Source: Staphylococcus petrasii (GTDB lineage Bacteria > Bacillota > Bacilli > Staphylococcales > Staphylococcaceae). From it: a stretch of DNA of 49,869 nucleotides. The notes beneath the pieces were generated by a model, which saw only the letters and a program-made list of their open reading frames with translations, was not told the DNA's origin and made no database searches. The stretch is taken from the NCBI RefSeq assembly GCF_002902565.1, contig NZ_PPRC01000128.1:23950-73818 (forward strand), in the 5' to 3' direction. Of this stretch, positions 40,128 through 47,212 are shown piece after piece. Position 1 is the stretch's first letter. Each line of letters begins with the position of its first letter. A program made the position numbers and the translations under genes.

Positions 40128-40442
40128 ATGGCTAAAGAAATTCTTTCAAAAAATTTAAAAAACCTTTTAGAACGTAAAGGTAAAACACAAACAGATATGG
40201 CGAAAGATTTAGATTTAAAAGAATCGACAGTTAGTAGTTGGATAAATGCAGTTAAATATCCAAGAAGAGATAAAATCGAACTACTTGCTGATTATTTTGG
40301 AGTTATGCCCTCTGACATCACAGAAGACAAAACTTTACAACAAGATACAATGGCTGCTCATTTTGATAAAGACGGCCTAACAGAAGAAGAAATCGAAGAA
40401 GTAAACAGATTTATTGAATGGGTTAAAAATAGAGATAAATAA
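40128..40442 (+). CDS. Lysogeny repressor, short XRE type (ImmR-like), 104 aa
   Basis: The HTH is GKTQTDMAKDLDLKESTVSS then WINAVKYPRRDKIELLADYF. There is no S24 peptidase domain, so it is not a LexA-type self-cleaving CI; the acidic C-terminus (LTEEEIEEVNRFIEWVKNRD) probably dimerises. It heads the plus-strand lysogeny block and is followed by an ImmA-like gene, which fits ImmR/ImmA control where a protease removes the repressor. AGAGAGGCAACCAA lies before the ATG. Confidence 0.87.
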   Translation: MAKEILSKNLKNLLERKGKTQTDMAKDLDLKESTVSSWINAVKYPRRDKIELLADYFGVMPSDITEDKTLQQDTMAAHFDKDGLTEEEIEEVNRFIEWVKNRDK

Positions 40443-40507
40443 ATTTAATAGGATAAACACATATGCTGAACTTTATGGAAACATAAAGAAACCACGGATA
40501 AAAAACC

Positions 40508-40735
40508 GTGGTGATAACAATATTGAGTATAATTGGCTCTCCAGCGTTTAAAGCGTTTAAAGAAATTGAAAATAGTCGTCCTGAACTTTCTAAAGAATTC
40601 GGAGTTAATAACTTTAAAGGGGTTGAGGCTATTAATATTCCTTCATCAGTGAAAGAACAAGCAAGATTCGCACGTAAATTTGCTAAAGACGTCAATATCG
40701 GTAATTACATTGCCCTGCTATACAGTAATGTATAG
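40508..40735 (+). CDS. Unrecognised ORF ending inside an intron-like RNA (possibly an exon remnant)
   Basis: Reads MVITILSIIGSPAFKAFKEI up to about residue 65 before it runs into a group I intron-like element, whose P2 hairpin supplies the stop codon. No good ribosome site precedes GTG 40508, which lies in a hairpin (ACCACGG/CCGTGGT). It may be a decayed exon, or a short functional gene in the lysogeny operon. The protein has no recognised domain. Confidence 0.35.
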   Translation: MVITILSIIGSPAFKAFKEIENSRPELSKEFGVNNFKGVEAINIPSSVKEQARFARKFAKDVNIGNYIALLYSNV

Positions 40736-40857
40736 TTTGTATCGGGTGAATTCAAAGGAAGCCTAAGTCTATTGATATGGTGACTTTGAGCCAAGCCTTT
40801 TAGGAAGGTGCAACGCATAGTTTCTGAAATAACGAAACCACGAGCGCCCGATATCCT
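40703..40857 (+). ncRNA. Group I intron-like RNA, apparently truncated at the 3' side
   Basis: Pairs that can be drawn: P2 CTATACA-GTAA-TGTATAG (40718-40735), P3 TATCGGG (40740-40746) with CCCGATA (40847-40853), P4 TCAAAG (40752-40757) with CTTTGA (40784-40789), P6 GCCTT/AAGGT (40795-40809) in GAGCCAAGCC...GGAAGGTGC, and a P7.1-like GTTTC/GAAAC (40820-40838). The order and the GTAA loop of P2 parallel the intact intron at 8563-8808. No P8, P9 or 3' strand of P7 was found in the following ~70 bp, so it looks catalytically dead. The P1 and exact ends are tentative. Confidence 0.6.
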
Positions 40858-40920
40858 ATTAATTTAATTATAACAAAAATATTTGTAAAAATAACATTCA
40901 CTAATCAAAGGGTGTATTAA

Positions 40921-41382
40921 ATGGGATTGTATGAAGAATTATGTATAAAAAACGACTGGATAGAAATAAAAGAAACTAATCGTTTGCCTAAATTCCAGCA
41001 CGGTTTTTATATAAATGGGAAAATTTACATCAATAGCAACCTATCCGAAACACGCAAAGCCGAAGTGCTATACGAAGAACTCGCACATCACAAGCTTACA
41101 TATGGGAATATCTTAGATCAATCTAAAGACATAAATCGCAAATTTGAAAACTACGCTAGGCGTCACGGGTACGAGGCAGCACTACCCTTGCGTATTATCG
41201 TTGAGGCACATAACTATGGTGTAAGTAGCTTATATGAACTAGCTGATTATGTTCAGTTAAGCGAAAGGTACATAGTAGAGATACTGGAACATTACAAAAA
41301 TAAATATGGTATTTACACACAATATGGAACTTATTTAATTCAGTTTGAACCATTACGTGTGTTTATATATAAAGATATATAA
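40921..41382 (+). CDS. ImmA/IrrE-like protein with a degenerate zinc motif, 153 aa
   Basis: GFYINGKIYINSNLSETRKA then EVLYEELAHHKLTYGNI and NYARRHGYEAALPLRIIVEA fit the ImmA/IrrE metallopeptidase fold (DUF955). The usual HExxH reads E-E-L-A-H-H: the first His of the motif is replaced by Glu, as in many staphylococcal phage homologues, so protease activity is uncertain. It lies downstream of the short repressor, as ImmA lies by ImmR. It probably acts on repressor stability on induction. AAAGGGTGTATTAA precedes the ATG. Confidence 0.85.
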   Translation: MGLYEELCIKNDWIEIKETNRLPKFQHGFYINGKIYINSNLSETRKAEVLYEELAHHKLTYGNILDQSKDINRKFENYARRHGYEAALPLRIIVEAHNYGVSSLYELADYVQLSERYIVEILEHYKNKYGIYTQYGTYLIQFEPLRVFIYKDI

Positions 41383-41485
41383 ATATTACATATTTAAAGG
41401 CGGTGGTTTTTATAAAAAAAACGAGTGCCTCATCTTAGAATACAAATGAATATAAAGACTTAATCTACATATAGGAGAAAAAATC

Positions 41486-42022
41486 ATGGAAGAAAAATTT
41501 AATAACGAACAAGAAGAAAGACAATTTAGACAGTTTCAAGAATATCAAAAACAACAAGAAGAAGAGAAAAAGAAAAAACGTAAAAAAGGTTGGTTGTTTG
41601 GCTGTGGTGGTTGTCTAGTTTTATTAATATTAATTGTAATTGGTATTTCAGCTTGTACAGCTACTTTTGTGAATGATACTGGTAGTGATAGTGATAATAA
41701 TACGCAACAAGACAAAAATGCCACACGCGAGCAAAAATCTGCATTAAATAAAGCTAAAACTTATTCAAAGGTTATGCATATGTCTAAAGATGGTATTTAC
41801 AATCAATTAACATCAGAAGCAGACGGTTTTAAAGAAGTTGATGCTCAATATGCTGTTGATAATTTAAAAGCTGATTATAAAAAGAATGCGTTAGAAAAAG
41901 CTAAAGACTATGCTAATACACAAAATATGTCTAATGACGCTATATATAATCAACTCACGTCAAGTATTGAAGGTTTCACCGAAGAACAAGCACAATATGC
42001 AATAGATAACTTAGATGAATAA
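41486..42022 (+). CDS. Ltp-type superinfection exclusion membrane protein, 178 aa
   Basis: A charged N-terminus (EEKKKKRKKGW) is followed by a hydrophobic stretch (WLFGCGGCLVLLILIVIGIS) with Cys in a lipobox-like context (GISACTA). Two tandem ~45-residue Ltp repeats follow, NKAKTYSKVMHMSKDGIYNQ and EKAKDYANTQNMSNDAIYNQ, each ending YAVDNL/YAIDNL. This is the host-cell-surface-exposed lipoprotein family that blocks DNA injection of related phages (TP-J34 Ltp). Located between immA and integrase, the place of such genes. TAGGAGAAAAAATC precedes the ATG; a terminator follows. Confidence 0.88.
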   Translation: MEEKFNNEQEERQFRQFQEYQKQQEEEKKKKRKKGWLFGCGGCLVLLILIVIGISACTATFVNDTGSDSDNNTQQDKNATREQKSALNKAKTYSKVMHMSKDGIYNQLTSEADGFKEVDAQYAVDNLKADYKKNALEKAKDYANTQNMSNDAIYNQLTSSIEGFTEEQAQYAIDNLDE

Positions 42023-42027
42023 TTCAC

Positions 42028-42051
42028 AGGGTAGCACGTCTACCCTTTTTT
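42028..42051 (+). terminator. Terminator after the Ltp-type gene
   Basis: AGGGTAG, loop CACGT, CTACCCT, TTTTT. The stem is the same as in the terminator at 42779, with a different loop. Confidence 0.92.
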
Positions 42052-42063
42052 ATTACACCCATT

Positions 42064-42117
42064 ATGACTATTACGTTTGAACCATTGAGAGTATATGGAT
42101 ATAAAAACATTAAATAA
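42064..42117 (+). pseudogene. Remnant of an ImmA C-terminus (duplicated)
   Basis: The 17-codon stretch reads MTITFEPLRVYGYKNIK and stops. The intact ImmA-like gene ends with QFEPLRVFIYKDI. The match of FEPLRV-x-x-YK-x-I marks this as the tail of a second immA copy left by recombination. It lies between the first terminator and the second lipoprotein gene. Confidence 0.7.
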
Positions 42118-42133
42118 AGGGGAGAAATATAGA

Positions 42134-42772
42134 ATGAAAAAGGTTCTATTTTTAATTTTTGCTAGTTTATTAGTATTAGGTGCATGTGGACAAGATGAGG
42201 ATAACTCGAATAAAGATGATAATAAAAAGTCAGAAAGCAAATCAGATAAAAAGTCTAACGATCCAAAGAAAGATAAGAAATTAGAAAACAAGGACAAATC
42301 AAACAAAAACACTAATGATGATAAACAACAAGTTAGTTCAGATGATAGCAATAATGATACTGCTAACAACGAATCTGAAAGCACATCTAAAAATGATAAT
42401 GAGAAAACTCAAAATGCTAACGTTAATATTGAACGTCCAAAGGGTGAAAAGATTCAACCAACGCAACAAAACAACCAACAACAAGCTAACAATAACCAAC
42501 AACAAAGTAGCAATCAACAATCACCAAACAACAATGATTATATGACGCAAGATGAAATTAACGAATGGAATAAAAATAAACCTACTACACATGACGAATC
42601 TCAAATGGGTTATGGTCGTGGAGATTATGAAGCTGCTAAAGAAGCAAGTGAAAAAGTTGCTAACGATCCTAATGCTCATGTTGGTGGACCGGGATGGGTA
42701 AATCAAGGTGAAGGTTATGATAGTTGGAAGCAAAGACAACAAGAAGCACAAGAAGCTGTAGTACAACAATAA
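42134..42772 (+). CDS. Secreted lipoprotein, low complexity, 212 aa
   Basis: Signal peptide MKKVLFLIFASLLVLGACGQ with lipobox LGAC. The next ~120 residues are Asp/Lys/Asn/Gln/Ser-rich and probably disordered. The C-terminal part (MTQDEINEWNKNKPTTHDES and DPNAHVGGPGWVNQGEGYDS) is more conserved in staphylococcal lipoproteins. ATG at 42134 follows GGGGAG. As the second surface lipoprotein gene between immA and int, it is probably also a lysogen surface or exclusion factor; that is inference from position. Confidence 0.82.
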   Translation: MKKVLFLIFASLLVLGACGQDEDNSNKDDNKKSESKSDKKSNDPKKDKKLENKDKSNKNTNDDKQQVSSDDSNNDTANNESESTSKNDNEKTQNANVNIERPKGEKIQPTQQNNQQQANNNQQQSSNQQSPNNNDYMTQDEINEWNKNKPTTHDESQMGYGRGDYEAAKEASEKVANDPNAHVGGPGWVNQGEGYDSWKQRQQEAQEAVVQQ

Positions 42773-42778
42773 TATTTT

Positions 42779-42810
42779 AGGGTAGTCCGCCTACCCTTAT
42801 TATTTTTTTT
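42779..42810 (+). terminator. Terminator after the second lipoprotein gene
   Basis: AGGGTAG, loop TCCGC, CTACCCT, TATTATTTTTTTT. Stem identical to the terminator at 42028. Confidence 0.9.
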
Positions 42811-42836
42811 ACTTTTTTTAAGGAGAAGTGATAAAA

Positions 42837-43883
42837 ATGGCTTCATTTACAGTAACAAAACGTAAAAATAAGAACTCTACATCGTGGCAATATGATGTAA
42901 AGCACCCTTCTTTCAAGTCAGGTAAGAAACGTAAATCAGGATTCAAAACAAAAGCTGAAGCAACGAATGCAGCGCAACAATTGATTAGAGATTTAGAGGA
43001 TGGTAAACAAGTAGATAGCAACAGATTGTTTAAAGATTATTATAAAGAATGGCTCAAGTTGAATGGAAAATATGAATTATCATCAAAACAGCAATATTGG
43101 TATGAACACTCGCTTGATTTATTTTTAAAACATTTCGGTGAAGATATTAAGATTAAAGATATTACTCGAAGTGAATATCAAAAATTTATATCTAATTACG
43201 CAAATGGTAGAACTTCAGAAACAGTTAGAAAAGTTAATCTTTATTTATCTAGTTGTATTAAAGATGCAGTGTATGATGGTTATATCAAAAAAGATCCAAC
43301 ATATAACATTAAAGCTAAAGGAACAAAACTAGCTAAAAAAGAAGATGTAAAATTTTTAACTATTAGACAGTATGAAGAATTAAGAGAACATTTTAAGTTA
43401 AGAACAGATAAAAGTACGATTATGTTGTATATACTTTTAATTACAGGTGCTAGATTTTCAGAAGTAAACAGAATGACCTATGATGACTTACTAATAACTA
43501 AAGGACTAATTCACTTGCCAGGAACTAAAACAGAAAACGCTGATAGATTTGTAGAAGTTTCTAAAAATGATTTAAAGCATATATACAAAGCGATAGAGAC
43601 ACATCCACATAGAATTGATAATAAGTTATTCGGCTTATCTCATACAGCGATTTCTAAAGTGTTTAACAAAGCTAAAAAGAAATATAACATCAATGAAGAT
43701 GTCACACCTTATTCGTTAAGACATACACATGCAAGTTACTTAATTAGTAAAGGCATTCCGATTGAGTACATTAGTAAAAGATTAGGTCACGCAAGTATAG
43801 CTATCACATTAGATGTTTATACACATCTTCTTGATGAACATAAAAAAGAGCAAGGCCAAAAGGTCAGAGAAATATTTTCTTGA
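42837..43883 (+). CDS. int: Tyrosine recombinase integrase, 348 aa
   Basis: N-terminal arm-binding domain (KRKNKNSTSWQYDVKHPSFK), core-binding domain ~60-150, catalytic domain ~165-348 with ITGARFSEVNRM (Arg I, ~205), YSLRHTHASY (His/Arg II, ~293), RLGHASIAITLDVY (His III ~317, Tyr ~327). It integrates at the 22-bp core in tRNA-Arg. ATG at 42837 follows AAGGAG; a GTG at 42828 overlaps that site. The stop codon lies within the first TTGACAC arm site. No separate excisionase was identified. Confidence 0.95.
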   Translation: MASFTVTKRKNKNSTSWQYDVKHPSFKSGKKRKSGFKTKAEATNAAQQLIRDLEDGKQVDSNRLFKDYYKEWLKLNGKYELSSKQQYWYEHSLDLFLKHFGEDIKIKDITRSEYQKFISNYANGRTSETVRKVNLYLSSCIKDAVYDGYIKKDPTYNIKAKGTKLAKKEDVKFLTIRQYEELREHFKLRTDKSTIMLYILLITGARFSEVNRMTYDDLLITKGLIHLPGTKTENADRFVEVSKNDLKHIYKAIETHPHRIDNKLFGLSHTAISKVFNKAKKKYNINEDVTPYSLRHTHASYLISKGIPIEYISKRLGHASIAITLDVYTHLLDEHKKEQGQKVREIFS

Positions 43884-43897
43884 CACTTATTTGACAC
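43880..43897. promoter_or_regulatory. Paired TTGACAC repeats, probable integrase arm-type sites (right)
   Basis: TTGACAC at 43880-43886 and 43891-43897, again 11 bp start-to-start, 33 bp from the core. The first overlaps the integrase stop codon. Mirrors the pair at 941-958. Confidence 0.75.
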
Positions 43898-43929
43898 TTG
43901 CTCGCTGTAAACGTTGATATATCAACGGG

Positions 43930-43951
43930 TTATAGCGTCCTGGGAGGGATT
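43930..43951. repeat. Prophage att core within tRNA-Arg (22-bp direct repeat, copy 2)
   Basis: Identical to 828-849. Sixteen of its 22 bp are the tRNA acceptor/T-stem 3' end, so integration rebuilt a complete tRNA-Arg gene. A 16-bp palindrome cgttgatatatcaacg lies next to it at 43912-43927 on the phage side. Confidence 0.96.
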
Positions 43952-44009
43952 CGAACCCCCGACCGATGGCTTAGAAGGCCATTGCTCTATCCAGCTGAGC
44001 TACCAGGAC
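43936..44009 (-). tRNA. tRNA-Arg (anticodon UCU)
   Basis: The 74-nt cloverleaf is intact: acceptor GTCCTGG/CCAGGAC with discriminator G, D-loop AGCTGGATA, anticodon stem ATGGC/GCCAT with loop CTTCTAA giving anticodon TCT, T-loop TTCGAAT. CCA is not encoded. It is the integration target of the prophage, which overlaps its 3' end without changing the sequence. Promoter at 44032-44060. Confidence 0.97.
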
Positions 44010-44031
44010 ATGAATTTTTAACACAAGAATT

Positions 44032-44060
44032 ATTATAGCTAAAGAAACCTCATTTAGCAA
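44032..44060 (-). promoter_or_regulatory. Promoter of tRNA-Arg
   Basis: On the minus strand TTGCTA (44055-44060), 17 bp, TATAAT (44032-44037), about 22 bp before the tRNA 5' end. The rest of 44061-44181 shows no gene. Confidence 0.75.
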
Positions 44061-44181
44061 TAGCTTTGATATAAAAAAAGTTTATATTTTTCACTAATTA
44101 AGTATAATTATTACTATCAACTTTTACATTCTGTTTAAAATTGTTTAGTGCACAATTGTGCAGTCATATATTTATAAATTA

Positions 44182-44228
44182 ACACTTAGGCATGCTTCAA
44201 TGTAAAACACTAAAGCATGCCTAAGTGT
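44182..44228 (-). terminator. Long inverted repeat after the phosphoesterase gene
   Basis: A 16-bp perfect stem (acacttaggcatgctt and its complement) with a 15-nt loop lies 5 bp after the stop at 44234. The minus-strand continuation is TTAATTTAT, only moderately U-rich. Likely a terminator for the sdh-distal genes. Confidence 0.75.
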
Positions 44229-44233
44229 CAAAT

Positions 44234-44743
44234 CTAAATTTGAAATTCAACTGTGTCGATAATTTGGTTATCTCTATTTCTAAAATGTAATGTAGCATGG
44301 TGATCATTATCATCTATTAGTAATTCTGCAAATGTTTCTTCTATATTACTGCGAGATTGTGAGATACTACCTGGATTAATGACATGAACATCGCCTAATT
44401 CCTCATATTTAGCTACATGTGTATGACCATAAAATGCTAATTTGCATCCTAGCGACTGAGCTTTTTCAGCTAATCTCATACGTGTTTGATTGACAGAATA
44501 AAGATGCCCATGTGTATAAAATGCTTTAACACCATTCACTTCAATGATTTCTTCGTTAGGAAATTCTGGATAGAAATCACAATTCCCTTTTACACGTCGA
44601 AACAGACTCAGCTCCGTATCATTGTACTCAAATTCAGAGTCACCAAGATGGATGAAGGCATCTGCATCTTTGTGTTGTTCGTACAATTGATATAAAATAC
44701 CTGCTTCTGTATGATTATCACTTACTATTAACCATTTAGACAT
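44234..44743 (-). CDS. YfcE/MJ0936-family metallophosphoesterase, 169 aa
   Basis: Metal-binding motifs in order: VSDNHTE, HLGDSEFE, VKGNCDF, THGHLYS, YGHTHVAKYEE. This is the small calcineurin-like phosphodiesterase family (YfcE/YsnB); the physiological substrate is unknown. Located directly after rdgB (3 bp), as in other staphylococci. The protein ends just before a strong inverted repeat. Confidence 0.93.
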   Translation of the reverse strand: MSKWLIVSDNHTEAGILYQLYEQHKDADAFIHLGDSEFEYNDTELSLFRRVKGNCDFYPEFPNEEIIEVNGVKAFYTHGHLYSVNQTRMRLAEKAQSLGCKLAFYGHTHVAKYEELGDVHVINPGSISQSRSNIEETFAELLIDDNDHHATLHFRNRDNQIIDTVEFQI

Positions 44744-44745
44744 GA

Positions 44746-45324
44746 TTACTCACGCTCCAAATAAGCATTTAATTTCTTAATGGCGTTACCTCGGTGGCTA
44801 ATCTCACTTTTTTCTTCAGTTGTGAGTTGAGCCATTGTTTTGCCCTTTTCCGGAACAAAAAAGATTGGATCATAACCGAATCCATTCTCACCCTGTCTTT
44901 CAGTTGTGATTTCTCCAGCTACAGTGCCTTTGAATGTTTGAGTAGGCTCTCCAGGTGTACTCATACTAATGACGCAAACAAATTGTGCTTCTCTGTCTTT
45001 TTTACCTTCTAAATTGTGTAACAGTTTATCAATATTTGCTTCATCACTTTTATCCAACCCAGCATAACGCGCAGAGTAAACACCAGGCTCACCATTTAAT
45101 GCGAATACTTCTAGCCCACTATCGTCTGCGATTACGCGTTTATTCAAAGCTTTAGCTGCTGCCTCTGATTTCAAACGCGCATTCTCTTCAAAAGTAGTAC
45201 CTGTTTCTTCTACATCGAAATCTTTGATAACTTCAGAAATCCCTATAACATTATCATTAGGAAATATCGCTTTAAAATCATTAATCTTACCTTGGTTATT
45301 GGATGCAATTACTATATCTGCCAA
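44746..45324 (-). CDS. rdgB: XTP/dITP diphosphatase (HAM1/RdgB), 192 aa
   Basis: It removes non-canonical purine nucleotides. Motifs: IASNNQGKINDF, FEENARLKSEAAAKAL, ADDSGLEVFALNGEPGVYSA, GENGFGYDPIFFVPE, and SHRGNAIKKLN. Length is typical. Coupled to murI upstream (about 20 bp gap) and the phosphoesterase downstream. Confidence 0.96.
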   Translation of the reverse strand: MADIVIASNNQGKINDFKAIFPNDNVIGISEVIKDFDVEETGTTFEENARLKSEAAAKALNKRVIADDSGLEVFALNGEPGVYSARYAGLDKSDEANIDKLLHNLEGKKDREAQFVCVISMSTPGEPTQTFKGTVAGEITTERQGENGFGYDPIFFVPEKGKTMAQLTTEEKSEISHRGNAIKKLNAYLERE

Positions 45325-45344
45325 AGTTATGTCACTCCATTCTT

Positions 45345-46142
45345 TTAAATAACTTGAATACGTTCAACTTCAACGTCTAGTTTTAACCATTGTGCAATAA
45401 TATTTTTAATATGTACAGTATCACCTGTAGCAAAGAAACGGTGCGGTGGATTTGGCGAATAGCTCGCATGTTCATTACTAAATGTAAGCAATGCACTAAC
45501 TTCACGTGCTGTTTCAAGACCTGAAGAAATAACCTTTTTCTCTCCACCAAAGTAATCATTAATTGGTTTATACAATAAAGGATAGTGAGTACAACCAAGA
45601 ATTACCGTGTCAGCCTCAGTATTGCGCCACTGTTTTAAGGTTTGATGAATGACGATACTAGTGATTGTAGGATCATCGTAACGCATTTGTTCTACTAAAG
45701 GTACAAATCCAGGACATGCTACACCGTAAACATTGACATTTGGATTGATGCGCTTTATATGATGACGATACGCTTCAGACTTGATAGTCCCTTCAGTTCC
45801 TAAGATTAAAACATTTTGATTTTTCGTCGTCATAATTGCAGTACGCGCGCCTGGTTCAATTACTCCAATCACAGGGATAGGTAATATTTGTTGTAAATGC
45901 TCAAGTGCTACTGCTGTTGCCGTATTACAAGCAATTACTAACATTTTAATATTAAATTCCATCAATTTATTTGCAAGTTGCGTTGTAAACTCTTTAACTT
46001 CATCGCCAGGGCGTGGGCCATATGGGCATCTTGCTATATCTCCTAAATAATAGATGGTTTCATTAGGAAGTTGTCGCATGATTTCCTTCGCAACCGTTAA
46101 ACCTCCTACGCCAGAATCTATTACACCAATTGGTCTATTCAT
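45345..46142 (-). CDS. murI: Glutamate racemase, 265 aa
   Basis: It provides D-glutamate for peptidoglycan. Catalytic Cys residues lie in [11 protein letters not shown] and [11 protein letters not shown]; the N-terminal [16 protein letters not shown] binds substrate. Length and motifs match staphylococcal MurI. It heads the murI-rdgB-phosphoesterase unit. The gap to sdhB contains a terminator. Confidence 0.97.
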   Translation of the reverse strand: MNRPIGVIDSGVGGLTVAKEIMRQLPNETIYYLGDIARCPYGPRPGDEVKEFTTQLANKLMEFNIKMLVIACNTATAVALEHLQQILPIPVIGVIEPGARTAIMTTKNQNVLILGTEGTIKSEAYRHHIKRINPNVNVYGVACPGFVPLVEQMRYDDPTITSIVIHQTLKQWRNTEADTVILGCTHYPLLYKPINDYFGGEKKVISSGLETAREVSALLTFSNEHASYSPNPPHRFFATGDTVHIKNIIAQWLKLDVEVERIQVI

Positions 46143-46230
46143 TTACATTCATCCTTATAATACATAATACTCTCATTTTACCACAGTCATCTACGGAGTT
46201 TGACTAATCCGTTTTATTCATTTTGAAAAT

Positions 46231-46277
46231 GAAAAAAGTAGGTAGCGATTTATTACAAAATCACTACCTACTTTTTA
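46231..46277. terminator. Terminator between sdhB and murI (bidirectional type)
   Basis: AAAAAGTAGGTAG-C-GATT and AATC-A-CTACCTACTTTTT form a long stem with one mismatch, with A/T runs on both sides. On the minus strand it ends the sdhCAB operon. Confidence 0.9.
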
Positions 46278-46333
46278 TTATGAGTGCTAAATGTTAGGTT
46301 GTCGATCAACTTAACATTAACTATTATATCAGA

Positions 46334-47212
46334 TTAATCTACTTTGTGGTCTGAACCAAAGAATGATTTAAACATATGGAATGTTGTTTCTCTGTTTAAT
46401 GCTGCGATTGAAGTTGTCAAAGGAATACCTTTTGGACAAGCATTCACACAGTTTTGAGAGTTACCGCATTCTTGTAAACCACCTGTACCCATCAATGCAT
46501 CTAAACGTTCATCTTTAGTCATTGCACCTGTTGGGTGTAAGTCGAATAAACGTACTTGAGAAATTGCTTGTGCACCTACGAATTTGTTGTTACGTGTAAC
46601 GTTTGGACAAACTTCTAAACATACACCACAAGTCATACATTTAGATAATTCATAAGCTGTTTGACGTTTTTTCTCAGACATACGAGGTCCTGGACCTAAG
46701 TCATACGTACCGTCAATTGGAATCCAAGCTTTCATACGTTTTAAGTTATCGAACATTCTAGTACGGTCAACTTGTAAGTCACGAATAACTGGGAACGTAC
46801 TCATTGGTTCTAAACGGATAGGTTGTTCTAATTGATCAACGATTGCTGAACATGATTGTCTAGCACGACCATTGATTACCATTGAACATGCACCACAAAC
46901 TTCTTCTAAACAGTTCATATCCCAAGTAACTGGTGTTGTTTTTTCACCTTTACTATTTACAGGGTTACGTCTAATTTCCATTAAACATGCGATAACGTTC
47001 ATGTTCTCTTTATATGGAATTTCAAAAGTTTCTTCATATGGTTGAGAGTCTTGATTATCTTGACGTTTGATAATTAATTTAATTGATTTTTGTTTAGGTT
47101 CTTGCTGTTTTTTATCTTGTGTATCTTGATTACCTTGGTTACTTTGAGTTTCTTCATTATTACGATTACGTAGTTCTTCGGGAGTTTCTTTTACTGATTG
47201 TTTGTCAGCCAT
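46334..47212 (-). CDS. sdhB: Succinate dehydrogenase iron-sulfur subunit, 292 aa
   Basis: It carries the electrons from SdhA to the quinone site. [2Fe-2S]: CLEEVCGACSM plus Cys in QSCSAIV; [4Fe-4S]/[3Fe-4S]: CMTCGVCLEVCP and CGNSQNCVNACPKG. The N-terminal ~50 residues are Asn/Gln/Lys/Glu-rich and of low complexity, about 20 residues more than I expect for the family. The start overlaps the SdhA stop by 1 base. Confidence 0.96.
   Translation of the reverse strand: MADKQSVKETPEELRNRNNEETQSNQGNQDTQDKKQQEPKQKSIKLIIKRQDNQDSQPYEETFEIPYKENMNVIACLMEIRRNPVNSKGEKTTPVTWDMNCLEEVCGACSMVINGRARQSCSAIVDQLEQPIRLEPMSTFPVIRDLQVDRTRMFDNLKRMKAWIPIDGTYDLGPGPRMSEKKRQTAYELSKCMTCGVCLEVCPNVTRNNKFVGAQAISQVRLFDLHPTGAMTKDERLDALMGTGGLQECGNSQNCVNACPKGIPLTTSIAALNRETTFHMFKSFFGSDHKVD

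Larger units (their letters stand above)
828..43951. mobile_element. Complete staphylococcal siphophage prophage, ~43.1 kb, integrated in tRNA-Arg
   Basis: The element is bounded by an identical 22-bp direct repeat at both ends. The integrase gene abuts the tRNA-side end. Between the ends lie all expected modules in order: lysogeny, early, replication, packaging, head, tail, lysis. Packaging and head genes are of the SPP1 portal/gp7 type, the tail is of the long flexible type with a 1137-residue tape measure, and late control is by RinA/RinB. No essential module is visibly broken; the one interrupted structural gene (tail hydrolase) is split by an intron that looks able to splice. No classical toxin gene (PVL, sak, scn, enterotoxin) was seen. 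It is probably inducible, but that is inference. Confidence 0.97.

Noticed and set aside
42095..42772. Longer start for the second lipoprotein (MDIKTLNKGEKY...)
   Set aside because: It would put residues before the signal peptide and lies over the immA remnant; the ATG at 42134 has GGGGAG and gives a normal lipoprotein signal.
828..43951. Virulence cargo such as PVL, sak, scn, chp or enterotoxin genes
   Set aside because: The interval after the endolysin holds only the small left-end cassette; nothing resembling these proteins is encoded.
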